The position numbers and the translations under genes were made by a program. From NCBI RefSeq assembly GCF_016801025.1, contig NZ_CP068983.1, positions 4,565,546 through 4,629,545 on the forward strand: a stretch of 64,000 bases of DNA. The letters run 5' to 3'. The notes under the pieces were generated by a model. The model did not search any database and was not told the origin of the DNA. It was given only the letters and a program-made list of their open reading frames with translations. The first letter of the stretch is position 1. The number at the start of each line of letters is the position of its first letter. Shown one piece after another: positions 7,701 through 17,204 of the stretch. The stretch comes from Paradevosia shaoguanensis. GTDB taxonomy: Bacteria > Pseudomonadota > Alphaproteobacteria > Rhizobiales > Devosiaceae.

Positions 7701-8582
7701 ATGACCCTCGAACAATTGCGTGTCTTCGTCGCCGTCGCCGAGCGCCAGCACGTGACCAGGGCCGCCGCCGCCCTCAACATGACGCAGTCGACCGCCAGCG
7801 CTGCGCTGGCGGCGCTCGAAAGCCGGCACGGCACCAGGCTCTTCGATCGCGTCGGCCGCGGCCTCGCGCTCAACGATGCCGGCCGCACGCTCCTGCCCTA
7901 TGCCCGCGAAGTCCTCCTCGCAGCCAACCGCGCCGAAGAAGCCCTGAGCGACCTGGCCGGCCTGCGCCGCGGCACGCTGCGCATCGGCGCCAGCCAGACC
8001 GTCGCCAGCTATTGGCTGCCCCAACGCATGGTCCGCTTTTCCGAGATGCACCCGCTCATCGACCTGACGCTGGAAGTCCAGAACACTTCGCAGGTCGCCG
8101 CCGCCGTCCTCAGCGGAGAAGCCGACCTTGGCCTGGTTGAAGGCCCCGTCCGCAGCCCGGAGCTCGAAGTCACACCCATCGCCACCGACAGCCTCGCCCT
8201 CGTCGCCGCCGCCAGCCATCCGCTGGCCGGCCGCGATGTCGGCCTCGACGACCTACGCGGCGAGCGCTGGGTGATGCGCGAGATGGGTTCGGGCACGCGG
8301 CAGGTCGCCGAGGAATCCCTCAAGCGCCTCGGCTTCGCCCCCGGCGAAATCCGCATCGCGCTCGAACTTCCCTCCAACGAAGCCGTCATCTCCGCCGTTC
8401 GCACCGGCGGTCTCCTTACGGTACTCTCCGAAGTCACCGTTGCCGCCGCCCTCGCCACCGGCACTCTCGTGCGCCTGCCGATAGAACTTTCGACTCGTTC
8501 CTTCTCGCTCGTCACCCATCGCGAGCGCCAACAAAGCCAGGCAGCACAGGCCTTTGCGCGGATGCTGCTCGCCGGCACGTGA
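7701..8582 (+). CDS. LysR-family regulator, YeiE/CbbR-like
   Basis: 293 residues. N-terminal winged helix (MTLEQLRVFVAVAERQHVTRAA, then STASAALAALESRHG) and a periplasmic-binding-like effector domain. The phrase LNMTQSTASAALAALE is characteristic of the CbbR/CysB-like group that includes YeiE. It is divergent from the YeiH transporter with about 100 bp between them, which holds both promoters. It probably activates the transporter in response to a sulfur-containing metabolite; the ligand is not known. Confidence 0.87.
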   Translation: MTLEQLRVFVAVAERQHVTRAAAALNMTQSTASAALAALESRHGTRLFDRVGRGLALNDAGRTLLPYAREVLLAANRAEEALSDLAGLRRGTLRIGASQTVASYWLPQRMVRFSEMHPLIDLTLEVQNTSQVAAAVLSGEADLGLVEGPVRSPELEVTPIATDSLALVAAASHPLAGRDVGLDDLRGERWVMREMGSGTRQVAEESLKRLGFAPGEIRIALELPSNEAVISAVRTGGLLTVLSEVTVAAALATGTLVRLPIELSTRSFSLVTHRERQQSQAAQAFARMLLAGT

Positions 8583-8755
8583 GGCCCCGCGAGTCGCCTT
8601 CCGCTCAATTCGGGGAGATCAACAACCTATCGTTGGGTTTTCCCCGCTATCCTTAAAGACCACAGCGGATTGATTCGGTGCTTCGCGCCGGGCGACTGGC
8701 CCTTGCCGACTCCGCCCCACACGCTAAGAAATCCTTAAGGATCGGGAACTGACCA

Positions 8756-10246
8756 ATGGCAGCTGCAGAACCACTTCGTATTGTGCAACCCGGCGATGAA
8801 AAGGCTTATCGGCTGGCGCCTCACAACGTGGAAGCCGAACAGGCGCTCCTCGGCGCCATTCTCGTCAACAACGAAGCCTTCTATCGCGTCTCCGACTTCC
8901 TCGAGCCGGACCATTTCTACGAGCCGATCCACCGGCAGATCTACGAGATCTGCTCCAAGATCGTGCGCGCCGGCAAGATCGCGACGCCGCTGACGGTCAA
9001 GACGTTCCTGCCCGAAAACCTCCTGCCCGATGTCACCATGCCGCAATACCTGGCAAAGCTGGCGGCCGAGGCGACCACCGTCATCAACGCGCAGGACTAC
9101 GGCCAGTCCGTTTATGATCTCGCCCTGCGCCGCAACCTCATCATCATCGGCGAGGAAATGACCGCGACGGCCTATGAGGCCGACGTGGAAATGACGCCGG
9201 AAAAGCAGATCGAGGAGGCCGAGCGCGCCCTCTACGACCTCGCCGAAAAGGGCCGCTATGACGGCGGATTCCAGCCGTTCAATTCGGCCCTCAAGGACGC
9301 CATCTCGATGGCGGGCGAAGCCTATGGCCGCGACGGCTCGCTCTCGGGCCTAGCCACCGGCCTCACCGACCTCGACCGCCTCATGGGCGGCCTGCAGCGT
9401 TCGGACTTGATCATCCTCGCGGCGCGACCCGCCATGGGCAAGACCTCCCTCGCCACCAACATCGCCTTCAACGTCGCCAAGGCCTACAAGACTGCCGTGC
9501 AGGCGGATGGCCACATGAAGCCGGTTGACGGCGGCGTCGTCGGCTTCTTCAGTCTCGAAATGAGCTCGGAACAATTGGCGACGCGTATTCTCGCCGAGCA
9601 GGCCGAGATTTCGTCCTCCGACATCCGTCGCGGCAACATTCACGAGAGCCAGTTCTCCAAGCTCGTGGATACCTCCAATCTCATGGCACAGGTGCCGCTC
9701 TTCATCGACGACACCGGCGGCATCTCGATCGGCCAGCTCGCCGCCCGCGCCCGTCGCCTCAAGCGCCAGAAAGGTCTCGACCTTCTGATCGTCGACTATC
9801 TCCAGCTCCTTTCTGGCTCCAAGAAGTCCTCGGACAACCGCGTGCAGGAACTGACGGAAATCACCACCGGCCTCAAGGCTCTGGCCAAGGAACTGGAGGC
9901 GCCGATCATCGCGCTCTCCCAGCTCTCCCGTCAGGTGGAAAACCGCGACGACAAGCATCCGCAGCTCGCCGACCTTCGCGAATCCGGCTCCATCGAGCAG
10001 GACGCCGACGTGGTGCTGTTCGTGTACCGCGAGGAATACTACCTCAAGAACAAGGAGCCCAAGGAAGGGACTCCCGAGCACCTGCAATGGCAGGCCGAAA
10101 TGGAACAGGTGCATGGACGCGCGGAAGTGATTATTGGTAAGCAGCGCCATGGACCTACGGGCACGGTCCAGCTGTCGTTCGAGGCCAATCTCACGCGCTT
10201 CGGAAATCTGGCGCGCTCTGACTATCTGCCCGAACGCATGGAATAG
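8756..10246 (+). CDS. dnaB: replicative DNA helicase
   Basis: 496 residues. The N-terminal DnaB domain (PHNVEAEQALLGAILVNNEA) is followed by the RecA-like helicase core with Walker A ARPAMGKTSLA, Walker B LLIVDYLQLL and the motif SQLSRQVE. It is the ring helicase that unwinds the chromosome ahead of DNA polymerase III. It follows the rplI region at a distance and precedes alr, a conserved order in Rhizobiales (rplI, dnaB, alr, radA). A loop of about 20 residues (AYKTAVQADGHMKPVDGGVV) in the core is typical of alphaproteobacterial DnaB. Confidence 0.97.
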   Translation: MAAAEPLRIVQPGDEKAYRLAPHNVEAEQALLGAILVNNEAFYRVSDFLEPDHFYEPIHRQIYEICSKIVRAGKIATPLTVKTFLPENLLPDVTMPQYLAKLAAEATTVINAQDYGQSVYDLALRRNLIIIGEEMTATAYEADVEMTPEKQIEEAERALYDLAEKGRYDGGFQPFNSALKDAISMAGEAYGRDGSLSGLATGLTDLDRLMGGLQRSDLIILAARPAMGKTSLATNIAFNVAKAYKTAVQADGHMKPVDGGVVGFFSLEMSSEQLATRILAEQAEISSSDIRRGNIHESQFSKLVDTSNLMAQVPLFIDDTGGISIGQLAARARRLKRQKGLDLLIVDYLQLLSGSKKSSDNRVQELTEITTGLKALAKELEAPIIALSQLSRQVENRDDKHPQLADLRESGSIEQDADVVLFVYREEYYLKNKEPKEGTPEHLQWQAEMEQVHGRAEVIIGKQRHGPTGTVQLSFEANLTRFGNLARSDYLPERME

Positions 10247-10260
10247 GTTCGGACCACCAC

Positions 10261-11394
10261 ATGGCTATGCCACCTTCCCCCGTCACCAGCGGGCGTCTGA
10301 CGATCGATCTGGCGGCGCTGGCCCGCAACTGGCGCGCCCTCGACAAGGTGAGCGCCGGGGCCCTGACCGGTGCCGTCGTCAAGGCCGATGCCTATGGCAC
10401 CGGCCTCATTCCGTCCGCGACCGCCTTCTACGAAGCGGGCGCGCGCTTCTTCTTCACCGCCACGGTCGATGAAGCCGTTACGCTGCGCGAGACCCTGCCC
10501 AAGGCCCATATCTTCGTGCTCGGCGGGCTTTTTCCGGGCGCGGCCAATCTCTACATCGAAAACCGGCTGATGCCGGCCCTCTGCTCGCTACCCATGCTCG
10601 AGGAATGGCTGGCCGCCTGCGTCGCGCGCAACGAAGCGCTGCCGGCCGCTCTGCATTTCGACACCGGCATGGGCCGCACCGGCTTCCGCCTCAACGAAGC
10701 CAGCATCGTCCGTCGCCAGATCGATTCCCTCGGCTTCGCGCCGCAGATGATCATGAGCCACCTGGCCTGCGCCGATACGCCCGCGCACGAGAAGAACCGC
10801 ACCCAGCTCGCGCTCTTCCAGTCGGTCATGGCGCAGTTCCCCGGCATCCCGGCCTCACTCGCCAATTCCGCCGGCCTCATGACCGGGCGCGACTATCACT
10901 TCCAGATGGTCCGGCCCGGCATCGCCCTCTATGGCGGCCGCGCCGTCAGCGGCCGGCGCAATCCGATGTCGCAGGCGGTGACGCTCGAAGTGCCGATCCT
11001 CCAGGTCAAGGAAGCCAGGACCGGCGAGACCATCGGCTACGGTGCTTCCTACAGCCTCAACCGCGACAGCCGCATCGCCGTCCTCGGCATGGGCTATGCC
11101 GACGGCTTCTTCCGCAATCTCTCGGGCACCAACACTCGCCCCGGCGGCAAGGTCGCCTATCGCGGCCGCGTCCTGCCGGTCATCGGCCGCATCTCGATGG
11201 ACCTGACCGTGGTCGACATCACGGACCTCGGCCACGACATCCCCCTCCCCGGCGAACTGATGGAAGTCCTCGGCCCCCACATCACCGTCGACGACCAGGC
11301 CGACATCGCCGGCACCATCGGCTACGAAATCCTGACCTCGCTCAGGTTGGGCCGCTTCACCCGCCACTATGTGGGGATGCCGGAAGAGGAATAG
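10261..11394 (+). CDS. alr: alanine racemase
   Basis: 377 residues, a PLP-dependent fold-type III enzyme that makes D-alanine for peptidoglycan. The PLP lysine is Lys41 in VVKADAYGTG; the catalytic tyrosine lies in GYGASYSLNRDSRIAVL and the C-terminal beta domain follows (GRISMDLTVVDIT). It begins 14 bases after dnaB and is probably cotranscribed with it. Only this alr is in the window, so it is the likely biosynthetic copy. Confidence 0.95.
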   Translation: MAMPPSPVTSGRLTIDLAALARNWRALDKVSAGALTGAVVKADAYGTGLIPSATAFYEAGARFFFTATVDEAVTLRETLPKAHIFVLGGLFPGAANLYIENRLMPALCSLPMLEEWLAACVARNEALPAALHFDTGMGRTGFRLNEASIVRRQIDSLGFAPQMIMSHLACADTPAHEKNRTQLALFQSVMAQFPGIPASLANSAGLMTGRDYHFQMVRPGIALYGGRAVSGRRNPMSQAVTLEVPILQVKEARTGETIGYGASYSLNRDSRIAVLGMGYADGFFRNLSGTNTRPGGKVAYRGRVLPVIGRISMDLTVVDITDLGHDIPLPGELMEVLGPHITVDDQADIAGTIGYEILTSLRLGRFTRHYVGMPEEE

Positions 11395-11840
11395 GCGTGG
11401 GGTGCGAGCCTCCCCTCTGATCCAGAGCCACGCCGCCGGCAGCGGAGCTTCGGTGACAGAGCTTCAACGACGGCGCTTCTGTTCCATCGAAGTGCTGTTT
11501 TTGGAGGAGCAGTGTTCCACCCAGCACCTCCCCCACCAACACATCTCCCCTACTTCCACATCTTCCCCCACCACCGCACTTCCCCGGCCGGAGAGCCGGG
11601 GCCCACGGATATCTCCACTCGGATGGAGGGGTGCAATAGGCCCCGGGTCTTCGCCCGGGGAAGTTCCGTGCGTAAGAAACAACCTTGGCGCCGTTGGCCC
11701 TGGCCCCCTGGCCCCAAAAAGGGAGGGGTTTTGATCCAGCGGAGCGAAGTGATTAAGAGGCCCGGTCACCCAATGTTCCCATTTCGTTCTTGCCCTCCCG
11801 CTTATTCTCCGCTATCGCTCCCTGATACGGAGAGCCGGTC
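11395..11840. other. 446-bp intergenic region, repeat-like and non-coding
   Basis: No convincing gene lies here. The middle part (about 11560-11670) has a GC-rich hairpin, ccccggg-N6-cccgggg at 11641-11660, set in text such as cccggccggagagccggggc, which looks like a dispersed intergenic repeat element. The first part is CA/CT-rich. The last 60 bases should hold the promoter of the DUF1697 gene. Short frames here have no protein-like composition. Confidence 0.5.
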
Positions 11841-12389
11841 ATGAACACATACGTCATCCTGCTGCGGGCGATCGGGCCGATCACCCACAAGGTGATGTCG
11901 ATGACGCAATGGCGTGACGCCGTCGCCGCGGCCGGCTTCCCGGACCCTGCGACCTACCTCGCCACTGGCAACATGATCGCCACCGGCCCCGGCACCATCG
12001 AGACCGTCACCGACCACATGAATCGCGTGGTGCGCGATCTCGGCCTTGCCGAATCCAACGTCGCCGTCGTCCGCCGCCCAGCCGAGTTGCGCGCCGTACT
12101 CGATGCCAACCCGTTTCCCGAGGCTGCCGCCGACCGCCCCAGCCAGATGCAGGTCTTCTTCTTCGCCGACCGCCAACCGGATTTCAGCTGGACGGCCGAT
12201 CACGGCGGGCCGGAGCTCTTTGCTGTGGTGGATGGACATCTGGTCGTCGATTATTCCGGGCGAATCTCGGAAAGCTCGCGGCTCGGCAATCTCATCGAAA
12301 AACGCTGCGGCCCCGGCACCGGCCGCAACTGGAATACGCTCAAGGGCCTCGTCGAACGCGCCACGGCCCGCGAAGAAAAGGACACGTGA
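11841..12389 (+). CDS. DUF1697 family protein
   Basis: 182 residues. N-terminal TYVILLRAIGPITHKVMSMTQWRDAVAAAGF and the following TYLATGNMIATGPG segment match the DUF1697 family, cytosolic proteins of 170-185 residues with a ferredoxin-like fold and unknown function. A conserved NPFPEAAADRPSQMQVFFF stretch is also present. It ends directly before radA, with the radA start codon touching its stop, so the two are probably cotranscribed. No catalytic residues are recognisable. Confidence 0.85.
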   Translation: MNTYVILLRAIGPITHKVMSMTQWRDAVAAAGFPDPATYLATGNMIATGPGTIETVTDHMNRVVRDLGLAESNVAVVRRPAELRAVLDANPFPEAAADRPSQMQVFFFADRQPDFSWTADHGGPELFAVVDGHLVVDYSGRISESSRLGNLIEKRCGPGTGRNWNTLKGLVERATAREEKDT

Positions 12390-13793
12390 TTGGCCAAAGC
12401 CAAGTCGAGTTTCGTCTGTCAGGCCTGCGGTTCGGTCTATCCGCGCTGGCTCGGCCGCTGCGAGAGCTGCGGCGAGTGGAACACGATCGTGGAGGAACTG
12501 GTCGATAGCGGCGTCGGCGCCGGCCCCAAATCGACCAGGGGCAATGGCCGCCCGACAACGCTCGTGCCGCTGGCCGGGGAAACCGAATCCGCCGCCCGCG
12601 TCGTTACCGGCATTGCCGAGCTCGATCGCGTCACTGGCGGCGGCTTCGTCATGGGCTCGACCATCCTAGTCGGCGGCGATCCCGGCATCGGCAAGTCCAC
12701 CCTCCTCCTCCAGGCGGCCGCCGCGCTCGGCGATCGCGGCAAGCGCGTCATCTACGTCTCGGGCGAAGAGGCCGTGGCCCAGGTACGCCTGCGCGCCCAG
12801 CGTCTCGGGCTCGGCGACAAGCAGGTCCACCTAGCCGCCGAAACCAACGTGGAAACCATCCTCGCCACCCTCGAACAGGGTCCGGCGCCCGATCTCGTCA
12901 TCATCGATTCCATCCAGACCCTCTGGACCGACCGCGTCGAGAGTGCGCCCGGCACCGTCACGCAGGTGCGCACCTCCGCCCAGGCCCTGACGCGCTTCTC
13001 CAAGAAATCCGGCGCCGCCGTGGTGCTGGTCGGGCACGTCACCAAGGACGGCCAGATCGCTGGCCCCCGCGTTGTCGAGCACATGGTCGACGCGGTGCTT
13101 TATTTCGAGGGCGACGCCAGCCACACCTTCCGCATCCTGCGCGGCGTCAAGAACCGCTACGGCGCCACCGACGAAATCGGCGTCTTCGAGATGACGACGC
13201 TCGGCCTTTCCCAGGTCGCCAACCCCTCCGCGCTGTTCCTCGACCAGCGCGACGAGGGCGCCGCCGGCTCGGCGGTCTTCGCCGGCATGGAGGGCACGCG
13301 CCCCATTCTCATCGAGGTTCAGGCGCTCGTGGCGCCCTCTCCGCTCGGCACGCCGCGCCGCGCCGTGGTCGGCTGGGATTCCTCGCGCCTATCGATGATC
13401 CTTGCAGTACTCGAAACCCGGTGCGGCGTCCGCATCGGCGCCAACGACATCTACCTCAACGTCGCCGGTGGCCTCAAAATCAACGAGCCGGCCGCCGATC
13501 TCGCCATCGCCGCCGCGCTTATTTCCTCGCTCACCGATTCCCCGCTCCCCTCGGACTCGGTCTATTTCGGCGAAGTCTCCCTGGCCGGCGGCATCCGGCC
13601 GGTCGTCCATTCCGGCCTGCGCCTGCGCGAAGCCCAGAAGCTCGGCTTCGCCGCCGTCTCGACCGGCCGCCTCACCAATGGCGACAAGAATTCGGGCCTC
13701 ACTGTCTCGGAATTCACCAACCTCGCCGAACTCGTCGGCCGCATCGCCGCATCGGGCCGCAAGCGCGCACAGCAGCCGGCCGAGGTGGAGTGA
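12390..13793 (+). CDS. radA: DNA repair protein RadA
   Basis: 467 residues in the standard RadA order: four-cysteine zinc finger (CQACG and CESCGEW, residues 10-30), RecA-like ATPase with Walker A GGDPGIGKSTLL, the RadA motif as KNRYG (usually KNRFG; the Y form is common), and a C-terminal Lon-like domain. RadA drives branch migration during recombinational repair. The start is a TTG immediately after the TGA of the DUF1697 gene, with GAAAAGGA upstream; no ATG is available before the zinc finger. A conserved neighbour of cvpA-purF in this order. Confidence 0.95.
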   Translation: MAKAKSSFVCQACGSVYPRWLGRCESCGEWNTIVEELVDSGVGAGPKSTRGNGRPTTLVPLAGETESAARVVTGIAELDRVTGGGFVMGSTILVGGDPGIGKSTLLLQAAAALGDRGKRVIYVSGEEAVAQVRLRAQRLGLGDKQVHLAAETNVETILATLEQGPAPDLVIIDSIQTLWTDRVESAPGTVTQVRTSAQALTRFSKKSGAAVVLVGHVTKDGQIAGPRVVEHMVDAVLYFEGDASHTFRILRGVKNRYGATDEIGVFEMTTLGLSQVANPSALFLDQRDEGAAGSAVFAGMEGTRPILIEVQALVAPSPLGTPRRAVVGWDSSRLSMILAVLETRCGVRIGANDIYLNVAGGLKINEPAADLAIAAALISSLTDSPLPSDSVYFGEVSLAGGIRPVVHSGLRLREAQKLGFAAVSTGRLTNGDKNSGLTVSEFTNLAELVGRIAASGRKRAQQPAEVE

Positions 13794-13840
13794 CAAATGG
13801 CCGGGCTGATCTCATCGCCAAATATGCATAGACTGATGCC

Positions 13841-14122
13841 ATGCTCATAACCGCCCACGTCCGCAATATCCTCCTCGACTATTGGGACCCCAATTCCGTC
13901 CGCAACGTGCCCAAGGCCAAGGGCGAGTACGATGCCTATATCGGCCAGATCCTGCGCGACGTGTCTGCCGGCGCCAGCGAGGAGCGTCTGGCCAATTACC
14001 TGCTGCGCATCGAGACCGAAGTGCTCAAGCAGGCCGGCGACCGCGATCGCGCCATGTTCGTGGCGCAGAAGCTCCTCGCCAATGACCAGATGACCATCGA
14101 ATTGCAGGACGACGAAGACTAG
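13841..14122 (+). CDS. small conserved-looking protein of unknown function
   Basis: 93 residues, mostly helical, with sequence YWDPNSVRNVPKAKGEYDAY near the start and an acidic end (ELQDDED). No signal peptide or membrane segment. It lies between radA and the HAD hydrolase with only three bases to the next start, so it is probably translated with it. The pattern of a short helical protein with D-P-x-x-V near the N-terminus recalls DUF1871-like or immunity-type proteins, but I do not make that assignment. Confidence 0.75.
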   Translation: MLITAHVRNILLDYWDPNSVRNVPKAKGEYDAYIGQILRDVSAGASEERLANYLLRIETEVLKQAGDRDRAMFVAQKLLANDQMTIELQDDED

Positions 14123-14125
14123 ACC

Positions 14126-14836
14126 ATGGCCGCAGAACCGATCACCGGCGTCCTTTTCGATCTCGACGACACCCTTCTCGATCACCGCGGCGCCGCCCGC
14201 GCGGCCCTCGCTACCTGGACGGCCCAGCTCGGCCTCATCGGCGCGCTGGAAGAGTTCGAGGCCCGCTGGCTGCATTTCGAGACCATCTATTATCGCAAGT
14301 ACCAGGCGCGCGAGCTCACCAATGCCGAGCACCGCCGCGCCCGTATCCGCGAATTCCTCGCCCCGCGTCTTTTCGCCGACGACATCGAGGCCGACCAGGC
14401 CTTCGAGGGTTATTGGAAGGCCTATGTCGCCTCCTGGCGCGCGTTCGACGATGCCGTCAGCGCCGTCGAGCGCGCCCGCCGGGCGGGCCTTGCCGTCGGC
14501 ATCCTCACCAATGGCGATGCCACCAACCAGGGCCTCAAGGTCTCCACTACCGCCCTCGCCCCACTCGACCTGCGCATCTTCGCCTCGTCCGACCTGCCCG
14601 CCGCCAAGCCGCACGCGGCCGCCTTTCACGCCGCCTGCGATGGTCTGGGCGTGCGGCCCTCGCGCTGCCTCATGGTCGGCGATTCCTGGGAGAACGACAT
14701 CGAAGGCGCCCGCGGCGCCGGCCTGCCCGTCGCCTTCCTCGATCGCTCGGGCATGGCGCGCGACGATACTCCGACGCTGGCCTCGCTCGACGCGCTCGAT
14801 TTCGCCCGGCTCGACCTTCTCCTCGGTCGCCATTAA
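14126..14836 (+). CDS. HAD-superfamily hydrolase, YjjG/GS1-like
   Basis: 236 residues. Motif I is GVLFDLDDTLLDH with the nucleophilic Asp at about 14, followed by a helical cap, motif II ILTNGD, motif III lysine in DLPAAKPHAAAF and motif IV MVGDSWENDIEGARGAG. All four catalytic motifs are intact, so it is an active phosphatase. Subfamily I with alpha-helical cap; pyrimidine nucleotide or sugar phosphates are typical substrates. It follows the small unknown gene by three bases. Confidence 0.9.
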   Translation: MAAEPITGVLFDLDDTLLDHRGAARAALATWTAQLGLIGALEEFEARWLHFETIYYRKYQARELTNAEHRRARIREFLAPRLFADDIEADQAFEGYWKAYVASWRAFDDAVSAVERARRAGLAVGILTNGDATNQGLKVSTTALAPLDLRIFASSDLPAAKPHAAAFHAACDGLGVRPSRCLMVGDSWENDIEGARGAGLPVAFLDRSGMARDDTPTLASLDALDFARLDLLLGRH

Positions 14837-14988
14837 GCGCAACCCGCCCCGACAATACCCAGCAGGCGCCCCATTCCTGCCGTGCTTTCTGGGAACAAGG
14901 CCTCTCGTCGGCCAAGTCTGCCTTGGCATCGGCGCAGGAAGCGGTTAAACGAAGGCCGAGCAATGAACTCGGGGCAAACGGGCATACC

Positions 14989-15630
14989 ATGCTGACAGCA
15001 TTCGATGTGGGGATCGGCATCCTGGTCTTGATCTCGGCGATCCTCGCCACGGCGCGCGGCCTCACGCGCGAAGTGCTATCGCTTGCCACCTGGGCCGGTT
15101 CGGCAGCCATTGCCATCTATATGTGGCAATATCACCCCGAAATCGCCCGCGGATATATCCAGGAGCAGATCGTCGCCGACGTCGCTACGGTCGTGGTCAC
15201 GTTCATCATCGCGTTGATCGTCCTCCACCTCATCACCATGCGCATCGCCGATTTCGTGGTCGATAGCCGCATCGGGCCGCTCGATCGCACGCTCGGCTTC
15301 GTGTTCGGCGTGCTGCGCGGCGTCGTGATCGGCGTGGTGGCGGTCATCTTCGGCGTCTGGCTCATGGGCTCGAACCTGCCGTCCTGGGCCGCCAATTCCA
15401 AATCGCTTCCCATTCTCCAGGGTTTCGGGGATTCCATGATCGCGGCGCTGCCGCCGAACCTGGAAGAACAGGTCAACGCCATTCTCAAGCGCGGCAAGGG
15501 CGCGGTGTCGCCGGACGACACGGCTCCGGTCGACGAAGGCACCGATGCCGGCGAGAACGACAGCCCGTTCCCCGATCAGCCGACGCCACCCGCGTCCGTG
15601 GGGAACCAGCCGGCAAATACGCCGGCATGA
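14989..15630 (+). CDS. cvpA: CvpA family inner membrane protein
   Basis: 213 residues. Four hydrophobic segments (from AFDVGIGILVLISAILATA onward) followed by a Pro/Asp-rich hydrophilic tail, the layout of CvpA (colicin V production protein). The frame is open far upstream through the HAD gene, but only the part after the ATG at 14989 is CvpA-like. It stands directly before purF, as in most proteobacteria, where it is linked to envelope integrity and to purF expression. A terminator separates the two genes here. Confidence 0.92.
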   Translation: MLTAFDVGIGILVLISAILATARGLTREVLSLATWAGSAAIAIYMWQYHPEIARGYIQEQIVADVATVVVTFIIALIVLHLITMRIADFVVDSRIGPLDRTLGFVFGVLRGVVIGVVAVIFGVWLMGSNLPSWAANSKSLPILQGFGDSMIAALPPNLEEQVNAILKRGKGAVSPDDTAPVDEGTDAGENDSPFPDQPTPPASVGNQPANTPA

Positions 15631-15663
15631 TGGAAATCGGGGTGAGAGCATAGCTCGCCCAAC

Positions 15664-15694
15664 TCGGACCGCGCTGGCGGTCCGAGCCGTTTTT
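15664..15694 (+). terminator. rho-independent terminator between cvpA and purF
   Basis: Perfect 9-bp stem tcggaccgc/gcggtccga (15664-15672 and 15677-15685) with a GCTG loop and a T-run at 15690-15694. It sits 17 bases before the purF start, so it may act as an attenuator for purF rather than only as the cvpA end. Confidence 0.85.
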
Positions 15695-15710
15695 GGACCG
15701 CAAGGAGCCG

Positions 15711-17204
15711 ATGGTGCTGCCCATGCAAGACGATCATTTCGATATCGACGGCGACACGCTGCATGAGGAATGCGGCGTGTTTGGCATTTTGGGGCACCCC
15801 GAGGCAGCAACCCTCACGGCCCTGGGTCTGCATGCCCTCCAGCACCGCGGGCAGGAAGCGGCCGGCATCGTCACCTTCGATGGTCGCCAGTTCCACTCCG
15901 AGCGCCAGCTCGGGCTCGTGGGCGACCACTACACCAATCCGGCCACCCTCGCCCGCCTCCCCGGCCACATGGCCATGGGACACGTGCGCTACTCCACCAC
16001 CGGCGAAACCATCCTGCGCAACGTGCAGCCGCTTTTCGCCGAGCTCGAAGTGGGCGGCATCGCCATTGCCCATAACGGCAACTTCACCAACGGCCTGACC
16101 CTGCGCCGCCAGCTCATCGCCAGCGGCGCCATCTGCCAGTCCACCTCCGATACCGAAGTGGTGCTCCACCTCATCGCCCGTTCGCGACGCCAGTCGTCCA
16201 GCGACCGATTCCTTGATGCGATCGGGCACCTCGAAGGCGCCTATGCGCTCGTGGCCCTCACCCGCACCAAGCTCATCGGCGCCCGCGATCCCAACGGCAT
16301 TCGTCCGCTGGTGCTGGGCGAGCTCGACGGCAAGCCCATCTTCGCGTCGGAAACCTGCGCGCTCGACATCATCGGCGCCAAGTTCGTGCGCGATGTCGAG
16401 AACGGCGAGGTCGTTATCTGCGAGATGCAGGCCAATGGCGAGATCACCATCGAATCCATCAAGCCGCGCGTGCCGGTGCGCGAGCGGGTATGCCTCTTCG
16501 AATATGTCTATTTCGCCCGCCCGGATTCGGTCGTGGCCGGCCGCTCCGTCTATGGTGCCCGCAAGCGCATGGGCATCAACCTAGCCCAGGAAGCGCCGGT
16601 CGAGGCGGATGTCGTCGTGCCCGTGCCCGATGGCGGCACGCCGGCGGCCATCGGTTATGCGCAGGCGAGCGGCATTCCGTTCGAACTCGGCATCATCCGC
16701 AACCACTATGTCGGCCGCACCTTCATCGAGCCGACCCAGTCCATCCGTGCTTTCGGCGTCAAGCTCAAGCATTCGGCCAATCGCGCCGAGATCGCGGGCA
16801 AGCGCGTCGTGCTGGTTGACGATTCCATCGTGCGCGGCACCACCTCGGTCAAGATCGTGCAGATGATCCGCGAGGCCGGCGCCAAGGAAGTGCATATCCG
16901 CGTCGCCAGCCCGATGATCTATCACTCGGACTATTACGGCATCGACACGCCCGATCCGGAAAAGCTGCTGGCCAACCAGTATGCCGATATCGAGGCGATG
17001 TGCCGCTATATCGGGGCGGATTCGCTGCAGTTCCTCTCGATCGACGGCCTCTATAAGGCCGTTGGCGGGGAGCCACGCAATCCGCTCGCGCCGCAATTCA
17101 CCGACCACTACTTCACCGGGGAATATCCGACCCCGCTGACTGACCTGAATGGGCGGCAGAAGAACGAACCCAAGCAGATTTCGCTCATGAGGGAAGCAGG
17201 TTAA
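15711..17204 (+). CDS. purF: amidophosphoribosyltransferase (glutamine PRPP amidotransferase)
   Basis: 497 residues. First committed step of purine synthesis: PRPP plus glutamine gives phosphoribosylamine. The N-terminal nucleophile cysteine is in EECGVFGILGH, preceded by a short propeptide that is normally cut off; the glutaminase domain continues with HRGQEAAGI and GHVRYSTTG. The phosphoribosyltransferase domain has VVLVDDSIVRGTTS. The start was set at the ATG after AAGGAG (spacing three); an ATG four codons later is the alternative. It overlaps the SDR gene by one base. Confidence 0.96.
   Translation: MVLPMQDDHFDIDGDTLHEECGVFGILGHPEAATLTALGLHALQHRGQEAAGIVTFDGRQFHSERQLGLVGDHYTNPATLARLPGHMAMGHVRYSTTGETILRNVQPLFAELEVGGIAIAHNGNFTNGLTLRRQLIASGAICQSTSDTEVVLHLIARSRRQSSSDRFLDAIGHLEGAYALVALTRTKLIGARDPNGIRPLVLGELDGKPIFASETCALDIIGAKFVRDVENGEVVICEMQANGEITIESIKPRVPVRERVCLFEYVYFARPDSVVAGRSVYGARKRMGINLAQEAPVEADVVVPVPDGGTPAAIGYAQASGIPFELGIIRNHYVGRTFIEPTQSIRAFGVKLKHSANRAEIAGKRVVLVDDSIVRGTTSVKIVQMIREAGAKEVHIRVASPMIYHSDYYGIDTPDPEKLLANQYADIEAMCRYIGADSLQFLSIDGLYKAVGGEPRNPLAPQFTDHYFTGEYPTPLTDLNGRQKNEPKQISLMREAG

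Noticed and set aside
13562..14929. A 455-residue minus-strand frame opposite radA, the small gene and the HAD gene
   Set aside because: Antisense of well-supported genes in GC-rich DNA; it crosses several of them and shows no family motif.
14413..14988. Longer cvpA start far upstream
   Set aside because: The upstream part is the shifted frame of the HAD gene; CvpA normally begins with its first membrane segment, as at 14989.
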